Assembly: GCF_008369065.1 (NCBI RefSeq)
Contig: NZ_VDFC01000015.1
Coordinates: 159,650 to 210,723 of the forward strand
DNA from: Streptomyces apricus
Lineage (GTDB): Bacteria > Actinomycetota > Actinomycetes > Streptomycetales > Streptomycetaceae
Length of the DNA stretch: 51,074 nt
Reading direction: 5' to 3'
Position 1 is the first letter of the stretch. Each line of letters opens with the position of its first letter. Position numbers and translations under genes: made by a program. Below are positions 33,592 to 41,933 of the stretch, one piece after another. The notes beneath the pieces were generated by a model. The model did not search any database. It was not told the DNA's origin and worked only from the letters and a program-made list of their open reading frames with translations.

Positions 33592-34947
33592 TCAGGTGAT
33601 CGGTGCGTACAGCACCCCCAGTTTGTCGATCTCCGTGCCCGCGCGGCCCGTGAAGCCCGTGATCTGCCGTCCGGCCGGGGCCGTGTACGTCACGGCGTCC
33701 CCCGTGGGCGAACCGGCCGACAGCGTGCGGGACCTGTCGGTGGTGAAGGCCGCCGAGAAGATCCGGGTGCGCCCGTCCTTCTGGCCCCGGGTGAGCTTCA
33801 CCGAGGTCAGGTGTTCCCCGGCCGCGAGGGTCAGCGAGGCGGCCGTGCCGCCCGTGCCGCCCGTGCCGCCGTGCGTCAGGGACGTACCGCCGTCGAGTGC
33901 GAGCGACACCCCGTCCAGGCGGGAGCCGCCGCGCAGGGTGAGCGTGCGGGGCGACGGCGCCGCCGGGAGGTCGTCCGCGTCGTTGAACGCCGTGCCGTGC
34001 GGACCGCCGAAGAAGTCGCTGGCCCGGAGGTCCGGGGGCAGGGTCCAGGAGAAGTCGGCGGTGTGCGGGAAGTGGTCGGACAGGTTGCCGCCCGCCGCGT
34101 CCAGGAACGCCGCCCACTCGTCCGCGTACCGGGTCGCCGAGAGGTCCACCAGCCTGCTGCCCTGGTACAGGATCTTGTCCACCACCTCGCAGGTGTCCGG
34201 CGGCGCGCTGGTGGGGCAGACCAGCGCGTCGCCGCCCTGCGCGGGCGCGCTGCCGCCCCGCACCAGCCGGACCCAGACGTCGGTCAGCCCGTTCTCGCTC
34301 ACGAGGGTGCGGATGTTGTCGCCCGCGCGGGTGTACCGCGTGTTGGTGTCGCCCATGACGATCACCGCGTTGCCGGCCGAGTTCGCCCGCACGAAGTCCG
34401 AGAGCTGCTGGATGTTGGCACGGCGCGCGGCGAGGGCGTCGGCCGTGTCGTCGGCGTTCGTGTGCACGTTGTAGAGGTCGACGAAGACGCCCTCCGCGAG
34501 CCGCACCCGGGCGAGCGAGAACCCCTTCGGCGTCAGGCAGTTGGTGCCCGTGCAGTCGTTCCACCGCACCCGCTCGAAGTCCTCGAAGGGATGGTCGGAC
34601 AGGGTGTTCAGACCGTCGCCGAAGGGGACGCCGCCGCTGGTCGCCGTGCGGTACGGGTGATCGTCGCCCGCGTACAGGGCCGCGTGGTAGTTGAAGTCCT
34701 CCTGGACGTTCACGATGTCGTACGCGCCGAGCCGCGGGGAGATCAGCGGGGTGTTCACCGACGGGTTGCCGGAGCTGAGCCCGTCGGGCAGCCCCGCGAC
34801 GTTGTACGTGAGGACGTCGAAGGTGCCGGAGGAGGGCGCGGCGGTCACCGTATCCGCAGCGATGCCGACGTCGGCGGCGGCCGTGGTCGCGGTGAGTCCG
34901 GTGACCGCCAGCGTGCCGGCCAGCAGGGTGCCGATGAGTCTTCTCAT
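33592..34947 (-). CDS. Secreted endonuclease/exonuclease/phosphatase-fold protein with jacalin-like lectin tail
   Basis: 451 aa. Signal peptide 1-25 (MRRLIGTLLAGTLAV...AAA). Residues 40-310 carry the EEP fold: VLTYNVAGLP, NVQEDFNYH (catalytic Glu), DLYNVHTNAD, VIVMGDTNTRY (GDxN) and LSDHFPH (terminal Asp-His). Residues 315-451 resemble a jacalin-type beta-prism (FFGGPHGTAFNDADDL, ITGFTGRAGTEIDKLGVLY), which binds sugars. A DNase, sphingomyelinase or inositol phosphatase acting outside the cell and tethered to glycan is likely. A small (GGT)n run lies in the lectin part. Confidence 0.9.
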   Translation of the reverse strand: MRRLIGTLLAGTLAVTGLTATTAAADVGIAADTVTAAPSSGTFDVLTYNVAGLPDGLSSGNPSVNTPLISPRLGAYDIVNVQEDFNYHAALYAGDDHPYRTATSGGVPFGDGLNTLSDHPFEDFERVRWNDCTGTNCLTPKGFSLARVRLAEGVFVDLYNVHTNADDTADALAARRANIQQLSDFVRANSAGNAVIVMGDTNTRYTRAGDNIRTLVSENGLTDVWVRLVRGGSAPAQGGDALVCPTSAPPDTCEVVDKILYQGSRLVDLSATRYADEWAAFLDAAGGNLSDHFPHTADFSWTLPPDLRASDFFGGPHGTAFNDADDLPAAPSPRTLTLRGGSRLDGVSLALDGGTSLTHGGTGGTGGTAASLTLAAGEHLTSVKLTRGQKDGRTRIFSAAFTTDRSRTLSAGSPTGDAVTYTAPAGRQITGFTGRAGTEIDKLGVLYAPIT

Positions 34948-35001
34948 GGTGGGGGTGCCTCCGGGTGACGGGGAGAACAGCGGAGGTGCGAGTCAACTAG
35001 T

Positions 35002-35039
35002 CTGCTCTATCAGGCCAGTTGAGAAAACTGTGAGAGCAG
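35002..35039. promoter_or_regulatory. Nested inverted repeats between divergent genes
   Basis: Outer arms CTGCTCT (35002-35008) and AGAGCAG (35033-35039) enclose inner arms CAGTT (35016-35020) and AACTG (35026-35030). It lies between the secreted EEP gene and the PHP gene, in an AT-richer stretch, so it could be a shared operator or a stem-loop in one leader. Confidence 0.5.
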
Positions 35040-35159
35040 GGACGATCCGCCGTGCCGGAGTCGTCCGGAGATCACCCCTATGTCGTCCGGTGTTCATGTC
35101 CCGCATCGAGTCTCCATAGCGCGCGACCGCACCGGCGGCGCCGGACACAGGAGACCGAC

Positions 35160-36914
35160 ATGGGGCACGGACACAGTCATGGGCACGGGCACAGCCACGG
35201 ACACGGGCACGGTCACGGGGACCACCACCACGGTCACGACCACGACCACGGGAGCGCCCCTCTCCCCGCCGCCTTCGACACCTCCGTGCCCGACGAGGCC
35301 CTGAGCCCCGATCAGCGCTCGCGCCGGTCCATGCTGCGCCGCGCGGGCCTGCTCGGCGCGGGTCTGGCCTCGGCGAGCGTGCTCGGCGGCATGGCGGGCG
35401 GGACGGCCGCCGCGCAGACCCCGTCCGGCGCGCGGAGCTCCTCCGCCGGCCGCAAGGGCAAGGGCTTCCTCTGGCTGGCCGGCGACCACCACATCCACAC
35501 CCAGTACAGCAGCGACGGCAAGTACCGCGTCGTCGACCAGGTCCGCCAGGGCGCCCGCAACGGCATGGACTGGCTGGTCATCACCGACCACGGCAGCGCC
35601 GCGCACGCCAAGATCGGCGTCGAGAAGGTCAACCCGGACATCAAGAAAGCCCGCGCCGCCCACGCGGACACCCTCGTCTTCCAGGGCCTGGAGTGGAACA
35701 TCCCGGCCGCCGAGCACGGCACCGTCTTCGTGCACCCCGGCAGCAACGAGGTCGCCGTCCTCAAGCAGTTCGAGAACGGCTACGACGGCAGCGTCAAGAA
35801 CGCCTCGGGCTCCTCCCCGGCCAACGAGGCGCTCGCCGTCGCCGGTCTCGCCTTCCTCTCCGACCAGGTGAAGCGCCGCAAGGTCAAGGACGCGCTGATG
35901 CTCGCCAACCACCCGGCGCGCAAGGGCATCGACTCCCCGCACGAGATCCGCGCCTGGCGCGACGCGACCCCCGCGAGCCACCGGATCGCCGTCGGCTTCG
36001 AGGGCGCCCCCGGCCACCAGGCCGCCGGTCTGCCCGCACCGCTCGGCGCGGGCGGCGCCCGCGGCATCTACGACAACAGCCCCGGCGCCGACTCCTTCGC
36101 GGCCTACCCGCTGGAGAGCTACCGCACCTGGGGCGGCTTCGACTGGATGACCGCCACCGTCGGCGGCCTCTGGGACAGCCTCCTCGCCGAGGGCCGGCCC
36201 TGGTGGATCACCGCCAACTCCGACTCCCACCAGGTCTACGCCGACACCGCGGTCCGCGGCGGCGGTGACTTCAACGCCAACGGCCGGTACGACGACCCGG
36301 TCTACGGCGGCAAGATCGACATCACCCAGGGAGACTTCTTCCCGGGCCAGTACAGCCGCACCCACGTCGGCTCCGACGGCTTCTCCTACGCCGCCGTCAT
36401 GGACGGCATCCGCGCGGGCCGCATCTGGGTGGACCACGGCCAGCTCGTCGACGCCCTGGACGTACGGGTCTCCGGCGGCGGCCGCTGGGCGACCCTCGGC
36501 GGCGCCCTGCACGTCAAGAAGGGCACCCGGGTCACGCTGACCGTGGACGTCACCCCGGCCGGCGGCCCCAACTGGGCCGGCTTCCAGCCGAAGCTCGCCC
36601 GCGTCGACGTCATCCAGGGCGACGTCACCGGCCTGGTGCAGGACAAGGACACCTTCACCGCCCCGACGGCCCGGGTGACCAGGTCGTACGACGTCAGCAA
36701 GTCCACCGGCACGGTGCGGCTCACCTACGACCTCGGCCGCGTCGACCACCCGGTCTACGTCCGTCTGCGCGGCACCGACGGCAACCGTTCCGCCGTCGGC
36801 GCGCGGGGTGCGGCCGTCGACCCGGCGGGCCCCGCCATCGACGTCGTCGGCGACGCCGACCCGTGGAAGGACCTGTGGTTCTACGCGAACCCGGTGTGGG
36901 TCCTGCCCTCGTGA
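35160..36914 (+). CDS. Tat-exported PHP-domain metal-dependent phosphoesterase with His-rich N-terminus
   Basis: 584 aa. Residues 2-31 are alternating His-Gly/His-Asp (18 His), followed by a Tat motif RSRRSMLRRAGLLGAG near 53 and an Ala-rich cleavage region. The PHP fold follows: GDHHIHTQYSSDGKY near 108 (H-x-H), ITDHGSAAH near 136, FQGLEWN near 171, LANHPARKG near 246 and ANSDSH near 352. PHP enzymes use a multi-metal site to cleave phosphoesters; a His-rich segment ahead of a Tat signal would stay on the signal and could hold zinc, cobalt or nickel before export. The C-terminal 190 residues look beta-rich. Confidence 0.88.
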   Translation: MGHGHSHGHGHSHGHGHGHGDHHHGHDHDHGSAPLPAAFDTSVPDEALSPDQRSRRSMLRRAGLLGAGLASASVLGGMAGGTAAAQTPSGARSSSAGRKGKGFLWLAGDHHIHTQYSSDGKYRVVDQVRQGARNGMDWLVITDHGSAAHAKIGVEKVNPDIKKARAAHADTLVFQGLEWNIPAAEHGTVFVHPGSNEVAVLKQFENGYDGSVKNASGSSPANEALAVAGLAFLSDQVKRRKVKDALMLANHPARKGIDSPHEIRAWRDATPASHRIAVGFEGAPGHQAAGLPAPLGAGGARGIYDNSPGADSFAAYPLESYRTWGGFDWMTATVGGLWDSLLAEGRPWWITANSDSHQVYADTAVRGGGDFNANGRYDDPVYGGKIDITQGDFFPGQYSRTHVGSDGFSYAAVMDGIRAGRIWVDHGQLVDALDVRVSGGGRWATLGGALHVKKGTRVTLTVDVTPAGGPNWAGFQPKLARVDVIQGDVTGLVQDKDTFTAPTARVTRSYDVSKSTGTVRLTYDLGRVDHPVYVRLRGTDGNRSAVGARGAAVDPAGPAIDVVGDADPWKDLWFYANPVWVLPS

Positions 36915-37423
36915 CGCACGCCCTCACCGTGGACGCCGGCGCGCAGGTCAGAGACCTGCGCGCGGCCGATCACCTGCTGCACGCACTGGCGGCCGAACTC
37001 GACCTCCCCGAGGACGCGTTCGGCTGCACGCACCTGGTGCGCGACGACCGGCCGCGGGTCGTCCTGTCGTTCGCCTTCCCGTCGGAGCCGCTCCTGGGCC
37101 TCGCCCGGGAGCGGCTCACGGCCGGCGGCCACGCCGTGTCGCCCGGCCTCCCGGACGCCGTGGGCCGGGCGGTGCTCTATCCGGGCGTCGCCGCCCTGAC
37201 CGGCACCGTGACGGTCGCCGAGGTGCTCGCGCGCTCCGCGATCGACCGGGTGACGGTCCTGGGCGGCGGCGACCCCGCGCCGGAGGCGCGGTTGGTGACG
37301 CGCGAGCACGTCCGTCCGCTGTGGCAGGACGGCGGGCTGGTCCTGTCCGCGATGCCGGCGGTCGGGGGCACCCTGGTCCCCTTCGAGGTCCCGGACCCTA
37401 CGCCGTGCTGCGCGGACCACTGA
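36911..37423 (+). CDS. Small conserved-looking protein ending in CCADH, coupled to the PHP gene
   Basis: 170 aa from a GTG that overlaps the PHP stop (GTGA), so translation is coupled. The C-terminus VPDPTPCCADH offers two Cys, Asp and His as a possible metal site. The rest is mixed alpha/beta with no recognised motif. A role in metal delivery or maturation of the PHP enzyme is inferred only from position and this tail. Its last 26 bases overlap the convergent DUF397 gene. Confidence 0.75.
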   Translation: MTHALTVDAGAQVRDLRAADHLLHALAAELDLPEDAFGCTHLVRDDRPRVVLSFAFPSEPLLGLARERLTAGGHAVSPGLPDAVGRAVLYPGVAALTGTVTVAEVLARSAIDRVTVLGGGDPAPEARLVTREHVRPLWQDGGLVLSAMPAVGGTLVPFEVPDPTPCCADH

Positions 37424-37610
37424 CGCCGAGCACGAAGTGCGCCCAGGCGCCGGGGGAGAGGGTGAGTTGCGCTCCGCGCGCGTTCTTGGAGTCACGGACG
37501 TGGATGGTCGAGGGGCCGCCTCCGGCGGGGTGGGCGGCGACCTCGACGCAGTCGCCCGAGCTGCCGCTGCTGTAGCTGCTCTTGAACCAGTTCAGCTCGC
37601 TGGTGGTCAT
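37398..37610 (-). CDS. DUF397 domain protein
   Basis: 70 aa. W-F-KSSYSSGSSGDCVEVA at residues 8-25 and IHVRDSKNARGAQLTL are the DUF397 hallmarks. These small proteins are always paired with XRE-DUF5753 regulators in Streptomyces and probably act with them in a Bld/Whi-like regulatory unit. The start overlaps the regulator stop (ATGA). Confidence 0.95.
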   Translation of the reverse strand: MTTSELNWFKSSYSSGSSGDCVEVAAHPAGGGPSTIHVRDSKNARGAQLTLSPGAWAHFVLGVSGPRSTA

Positions 37611-38434
37611 AGCGCTCCTCGCGTCTGCTCCAGCAGGCTCCGGGAATCGTCCGGGGTGAGAGCCTGTGATCGCAGTTTCGCATAGCGGAGCTGCAGCACA
37701 CTGATCGTTTGTGGGCTGGCGATGAACTGGCCGCTCTCCTGTCCTTCGCAGTAGCCGAACCACTCGTTCTCAGGGGTCTCCAGTAGCTGGATGGGTCCGT
37801 CGAGCCCGGCGTGCACGTTCCGGGCCGATGGCATCAACTGCACTTCCACGTTCCGTAGTTGTGTGACCTCCAGCAGGCGGTCGATCAACTCGCGAGTGAC
37901 GTCCGGACCGCCGGTCCCGCGCCGGATGACGTGCTCTTCGACGATGAAGCTGAACGCCGTGTTGGGCAGTTCGGTCAGCAGGTGCTGGCGGTCGGCGCGA
38001 GCCGCGAGCTGGGCGTCGATCTGCGCATCGGTGAGCACGGGCAGCCGTTCGTTGAACAAGGTGTAGGCGTACGCCTCGGTCTGGAGGAGTCCTGGCACCA
38101 ACCGGTTCTCGAACGTGCAGAGGGTGATCGCCTGCCCTTCCAGATCCGCCCATCTCCTGAACCAGGAAGCCAATCCCGGCTGCCGCGTCGCGTACTTCGC
38201 GGCCGCCCGGAGTACCCCGAACGCGTCCAGCACCTCCTCCGCCCGCTCCACGTACACCCGGGGCGGCAGCCGTCTCCCCTGTTCGATCGACGCCACCGTC
38301 GCCGGCTGGTACCGCACCAGCGGTGCGAACTCCTCCTGCGTCAGACCCGCCCGCTTGCGGAACGCCTTGTGGACCAGACCGAACGTCTTCAGACTGTCCG
38401 ACGGTTCGGGCTCGTTCGCCGTGCTGTTGGTCAT
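37607..38434 (-). CDS. XRE family regulator with DUF5753 domain
   Basis: 275 aa. The HTH_31/XRE motif is LTQEEFAPLVRYQPATVASIE near residue 30. The DUF5753 region follows (LVPGLLQTEAYAYTLF near 113, FIVEEHVIRRGTGGP near 162, VQLMPSA near 199). It forms a regulator/DUF397 pair with the next gene. The ATG at 38434 is chosen; eight more codons upstream are open. An ATP-binding anti-sigma-like gene lies divergently 114 bases away, the normal company of these pairs. Confidence 0.94.
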   Translation of the reverse strand: MTNSTANEPEPSDSLKTFGLVHKAFRKRAGLTQEEFAPLVRYQPATVASIEQGRRLPPRVYVERAEEVLDAFGVLRAAAKYATRQPGLASWFRRWADLEGQAITLCTFENRLVPGLLQTEAYAYTLFNERLPVLTDAQIDAQLAARADRQHLLTELPNTAFSFIVEEHVIRRGTGGPDVTRELIDRLLEVTQLRNVEVQLMPSARNVHAGLDGPIQLLETPENEWFGYCEGQESGQFIASPQTISVLQLRYAKLRSQALTPDDSRSLLEQTRGAL

Positions 38435-38547
38435 GGAGCCATCGTCACGGAAAGTCACTCCGACTGTCCACGGAGTGAACTCGTACGGGATGGGGCGTAC
38501 GGGTGTCGGGCCTGGTCGACGGCCGTGCCACCCGGGACCTTTGACCC

Positions 38548-39243
38548 ATGCGAGGAGAAACCGGGGTCCAAGTCCCCGTCACCGTACGTACGTTCACCCA
38601 GCTCTTCAGCTGCACCCCGCGCGGGGCCCGCCTGGCGAGGCGCCTGGTCGCGAACCGGATGGACGCGTGGGGGTACGCGTACGACAGCGCGGCGAGCGAG
38701 ACGGTGACCCTGGTCGTCGCCGAGCTCGCGGCCAACGCGGTGCGGCACGGCCGGGTCAGGGGCCGCGACTTCCGCGTACGGCTGCTGATGCGGACCGGCG
38801 AGGACACCGTGCGGGTGGAGGTCGCCGACGGGGCGACCGACCGCCTGCCCGTACCGAAGGAGTCGCCCGGCGAGGACGACGAGGGCGGCCGGGGCCTGCT
38901 GCTGGTCACCGCGCTGGCGGCCCGCTGGGGGACGGTCTCCTGCCCGGGGGACGCGTACAAGACGGTGTGGGCGGAGATCGACGTACCCGTCGGAAGGCGC
39001 TCAGTCGAGACAGAACTCGTTGTCCTCGATGTCCAGCATCGGGATGCACGCGTCCTCGCCGTCGTACAGGGTGCGCACGTGCACCGCGCCGAGCGGGACC
39101 AGCCGGGCGCACTCGGCCTCCAGGGCGGCGAGGCGCTCCTCGCCCACGAGTCCGGTGGCGACCCGCACGTCGAGGTGCAGCCGGTTCTTCGCGGCCTTCC
39201 CTTCGGGGACGCGCTGGAAGAACAGACGCGGACCGACCCCTGA
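38548..39243 (+). CDS. RsbW/SpoIIAB-like ATP-binding protein with extended C-terminus
   Basis: 231 aa. The GHKL fold is clear in residues 15-145: N-box VVAELAANAVRHG near 57, G1 VADGATDR near 92 and G2 GGRGLLLVTALAARWG near 113. Such proteins act as anti-sigma kinases or members of DUF397-linked units. Relatives usually end at about 140-150 residues; here no stop occurs there, and the last 80 or so codons run antisense over the VOC gene. The tail composition is that of a frame not selected as protein. Confidence 0.85.
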   Translation: MRGETGVQVPVTVRTFTQLFSCTPRGARLARRLVANRMDAWGYAYDSAASETVTLVVAELAANAVRHGRVRGRDFRVRLLMRTGEDTVRVEVADGATDRLPVPKESPGEDDEGGRGLLLVTALAARWGTVSCPGDAYKTVWAEIDVPVGRRSVETELVVLDVQHRDARVLAVVQGAHVHRAERDQPGALGLQGGEALLAHESGGDPHVEVQPVLRGLPFGDALEEQTRTDP

Positions 39244-39429
39244 GGGATCGACACACGCGAACCACGCGTCCTGCCGCTCGGCGGGCAGGGAGCGCTTGTG
39301 CTCGTCCCAGGTGGCGAATCCCTCCGGGGGCGGTGGCACGACGTACCCCAGCACCTCGCACCAGAAGCGGGCGAGGCGCTCGGGTTCCGCGCAGTCGAAG
39401 GTGACCTGGAACTGCCTGATCGACGACAT
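39001..39429 (-). CDS. VOC (glyoxalase/bleomycin resistance) family protein
   Basis: 142 aa. QVTFDCAEPERLARFWCEVLGY at residues 7-28 opens the first beta-alpha-beta unit, and RLHLDVRVATG with the end PMLDIEDNEFCLD gives the metal-edge residues of the second. Single-domain VOC proteins dimerise to form the active cleft; the substrate is unknown. Its 3' half overlaps the plus-strand ATPase frame by 243 bases. Confidence 0.9.
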   Translation of the reverse strand: MSSIRQFQVTFDCAEPERLARFWCEVLGYVVPPPPEGFATWDEHKRSLPAERQDAWFACVDPSGVGPRLFFQRVPEGKAAKNRLHLDVRVATGLVGEERLAALEAECARLVPLGAVHVRTLYDGEDACIPMLDIEDNEFCLD

Positions 39430-39556
39430 CGACGCACCCTACCGAGAACGACGCGGTCCCCGGCACTCGATGCCGCACCGCCCCAGCGCCATCCGGTGTC
39501 CCGGCGGTGCGCCGGGTGGGCCGGGGTGAGGAGAGGGGGTCGGTACAATCCGCGCA

Positions 39557-40156
39557 GTGTTTTCGCGGGGTAATTCCGCATTGACGCGCATAGACGCCAC
39601 GAGCAGACTGACGCTCCGGCAAGTAGCCGCGATCCTGACGGCGTCCGAGGTCACCGCCTTCTGCCTGGACGACTCGACCGACAACGCCTTCGGACGCATT
39701 CTCTGCAATGCCCTGGAGAACGCGGAGGTGAAGGTCGCCGACCTCAAGGCCGCGCGCCTGCGTCCGGTCCTCGTCCTGAAGTCGAAGCGGACGAAGTGCT
39801 CCTTCGAGCTGGAGAACGGCACGACCGTCGAACTGAGCCTCGACCGGGCGGAACTGGACGGCACCCCGCACACGCTCCACACCATCGAGGTCGGTGTGGG
39901 CCACCCCGGCCTGATCGTGGCGCAGAGCACGGGCGCCGCACAGGCCGGTATGAGCAGCTGGAAGTCCAACTACACCCGCCCGTACCACGTTCCGAAGGAC
40001 CTGGAGCCCCAGGTGCTGACGATGAAGGGCGACTTCCAGCAGTTCCAGGAGCTGCGTGACAGCCTCCTGCCGGCACTCCTCGACAACTCGCTCACCAACC
40101 TGGAACCCGGCGGCAACAAGGCGCACACCCTGGCCGTGCAGGCCAAGCTGCTGTGA
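39557..40156 (+). CDS. Hypothetical protein, weakly VTC/CYTH-like
   Basis: 199 aa from GTG 39557 (a TTG 24 bases on is an alternative). The middle segment LKSKRTKCSFELENGTTVELSLDRAEL then HTIEVGVGHPG looks like the strand pattern of CYTH/VTC triphosphate-tunnel proteins, but the catalytic Lys/Arg/Glu set cannot be counted with confidence. It is preceded by a 100-base gap and is convergent with an MFS gene. I leave the function open. Confidence 0.6.
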   Translation: MFSRGNSALTRIDATSRLTLRQVAAILTASEVTAFCLDDSTDNAFGRILCNALENAEVKVADLKAARLRPVLVLKSKRTKCSFELENGTTVELSLDRAELDGTPHTLHTIEVGVGHPGLIVAQSTGAAQAGMSSWKSNYTRPYHVPKDLEPQVLTMKGDFQQFQELRDSLLPALLDNSLTNLEPGGNKAHTLAVQAKLL

Positions 40157-40211
40157 CCTCGGCACCGGCCGCACGTCCTGCCGGGTCGCACGTCCTGCCG
40201 GACCGGCCCGG

Positions 40212-41477
40212 TCAGGCCGTCTTCCGCTCCGCCGCCGAGGGTTCGGTGGCGGGCGGTCCGGCCGTCGGGGCGCCCTCGCGCACCTGCGGTGACAGCAGTG
40301 CCCCGGCCGCGGCCAGCGCCACCAGGGCCGCGCAGCACGCCAGTGCCCCGCGGACGCCCAGCGCCCCGGCCACCGGCCCCGCCGCGAGCAGCCCCAGCGG
40401 GGCGAAGCCCAGGGCGCCGAACCAGCCGTACGAGCTGACGCGGGACAGGGCCTCCTCGGGGACGGCCCGTTGCAGTGCCGTGGACCAGAGCACCGCGCCG
40501 ACCGCCGTCGTGACGCCCGAGCAGCACATCGCGGCGGCGGTCGCCCAGGGTGGGGCGGACGCGGCGAGCAGGGCGATCGGCAGCGCCGCCGGGAACGTGG
40601 CCAGCACCGCCGTCCGTACGGGCCGCTCCACCCGGACCCGTACCGCGAGAGCCGCACCGGCGACGGTACCCAGCGCCTGCGCCGCCACGATCAGCGACCA
40701 GGCCCGCGCGCCGCCCAGGTGCTCCTGCGCGGCCAGCGGGCCCAGGACGCCGACGGTCGCGTTGAGGCCGGCGACCACCACCGCGGAGTGCGCGACGACG
40801 ACCCACAGCCACTGCCGGGAGGCGAACTCGCGCCAGCCCTCCTTCAGGTCCTCCCATCCCGACGACGCCTTGGTCCGGGGCCGTGCGGTGACGCGCAGAC
40901 GGGCGGTGAGGGCCGCGCTGACGACGAAGGATGCGGCGTTGACGGCCAGTGCCCAGCCGGCCCCGAGCCAGGCCACGACGACCCCGGAGAGGGACAGGCC
41001 GAGCAGGAGCGAGGTGTTGGTCACGACCCGCAGCAGCCCGTTGGCCTGCTGGAGCCTGTCCGCCGGGACGACGAGCGGCACCAGGCCGTCCATCGCCGGT
41101 GAGAACAGCGCGGTCGCGGTGCCCGCCACCACTGCCAGCGCGCACAGCGCGGCCAGGGGCGCGTGCCCGGACAGCACCAGGGCGGCCAGCCCGGCGTAGG
41201 CGGCGGCGCCGGCCGAATCGGCGGCCACCATCAGCCGGGCCCGGGGCAGCCGGTCCGCGATCACCCCGCCCAGCAGGACGAACACCAGCTGGGGCAGCGC
41301 CTGGCAGGCCAGCACCAGCGACAGCCGGCCCGGGGTCGCGCCGGGCAGCGCCAGCACGGCGAACCCGAGGGCCACGCGGGCGAATCCGTTGCCCAGGACG
41401 GAGACGGTCCGCGCCGAGGCGAGCAGCAGGAACTGCGGGTCGTTCCAGAGGCCGCGGCGGGCCGATACGTCAGACAC
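40212..41477 (-). CDS. MFS transporter (MefA/drug efflux type)
   Basis: 421 aa from GTG 41477. Twelve hydrophobic segments, with the MFS loop LGGVIADRLPRARLMVAAD near residue 50 between helices 2 and 3 and the central cytoplasmic loop (TARPRTKASSGWEDLKEG) near 195. This resembles the macrolide/antibiotic exporter branch. No regulator is adjacent, so the substrate is unknown. Confidence 0.9.
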   Translation of the reverse strand: MSDVSARRGLWNDPQFLLLASARTVSVLGNGFARVALGFAVLALPGATPGRLSLVLACQALPQLVFVLLGGVIADRLPRARLMVAADSAGAAAYAGLAALVLSGHAPLAALCALAVVAGTATALFSPAMDGLVPLVVPADRLQQANGLLRVVTNTSLLLGLSLSGVVVAWLGAGWALAVNAASFVVSAALTARLRVTARPRTKASSGWEDLKEGWREFASRQWLWVVVAHSAVVVAGLNATVGVLGPLAAQEHLGGARAWSLIVAAQALGTVAGAALAVRVRVERPVRTAVLATFPAALPIALLAASAPPWATAAAMCCSGVTTAVGAVLWSTALQRAVPEEALSRVSSYGWFGALGFAPLGLLAAGPVAGALGVRGALACCAALVALAAAGALLSPQVREGAPTAGPPATEPSAAERKTA

Positions 41478-41933
41478 GGCGCCGCACTCTACGCGGTGCG
41501 GTGCGCTGCGCTGAGCTGAGCAGATGGTGCGGGCGGCTCCGCCCGCCAACCGGCGCGACCGACATCCGGACGCCCGGCGCGGGCAGCGCCCCGCCGACCG
41601 GTCGGCGCCGGCCATGCCCGGCCGGGCGAGGCGAGGTCCGGCCGGACGCCGCAGCCCGGCTGGGCCCGGCCCGTCCAGGTCCGGCCCAGTCAGGCTCAGT
41701 GCGGTGCGGGCCGGTGTGAACCGGACTGGTCCGCGGCGGACCAGTCCCGGCGGCGGGCAGCCGGACCGGTGGCCGTCGGCTTACCGGGCGCCGCAGCCCG
41801 TCCAGGTCCGGCCCGGCGGAGCCCGGCTCGGTGTGGGTCGGTGCGGCGCGGACCGGTGCAAACCGGATCGGTCCGCGCCGCACCAAACCCGGTGGCGGTC
41901 AGCCGGCCGGTGGTGTCGGCCGACCGGGCGCCG
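41478..41933. repeat. 456-base gap filled with degenerate direct repeats
   Basis: Between two same-strand MFS genes lie two imperfect copies of a roughly 140-base segment. The marks are CGCCGCAGCCCG at about 41648 and 41790, CCCGTCCAGGTCCGGCCC near 41668 and 41798, and CGG[A/T]-type runs such as ACCGGACTGGTCCGC near 41720 and ACCGGATCGGTCCGC near 41864. I see no gene in it. The long open frames across it are products of the biased composition. Confidence 0.65.
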
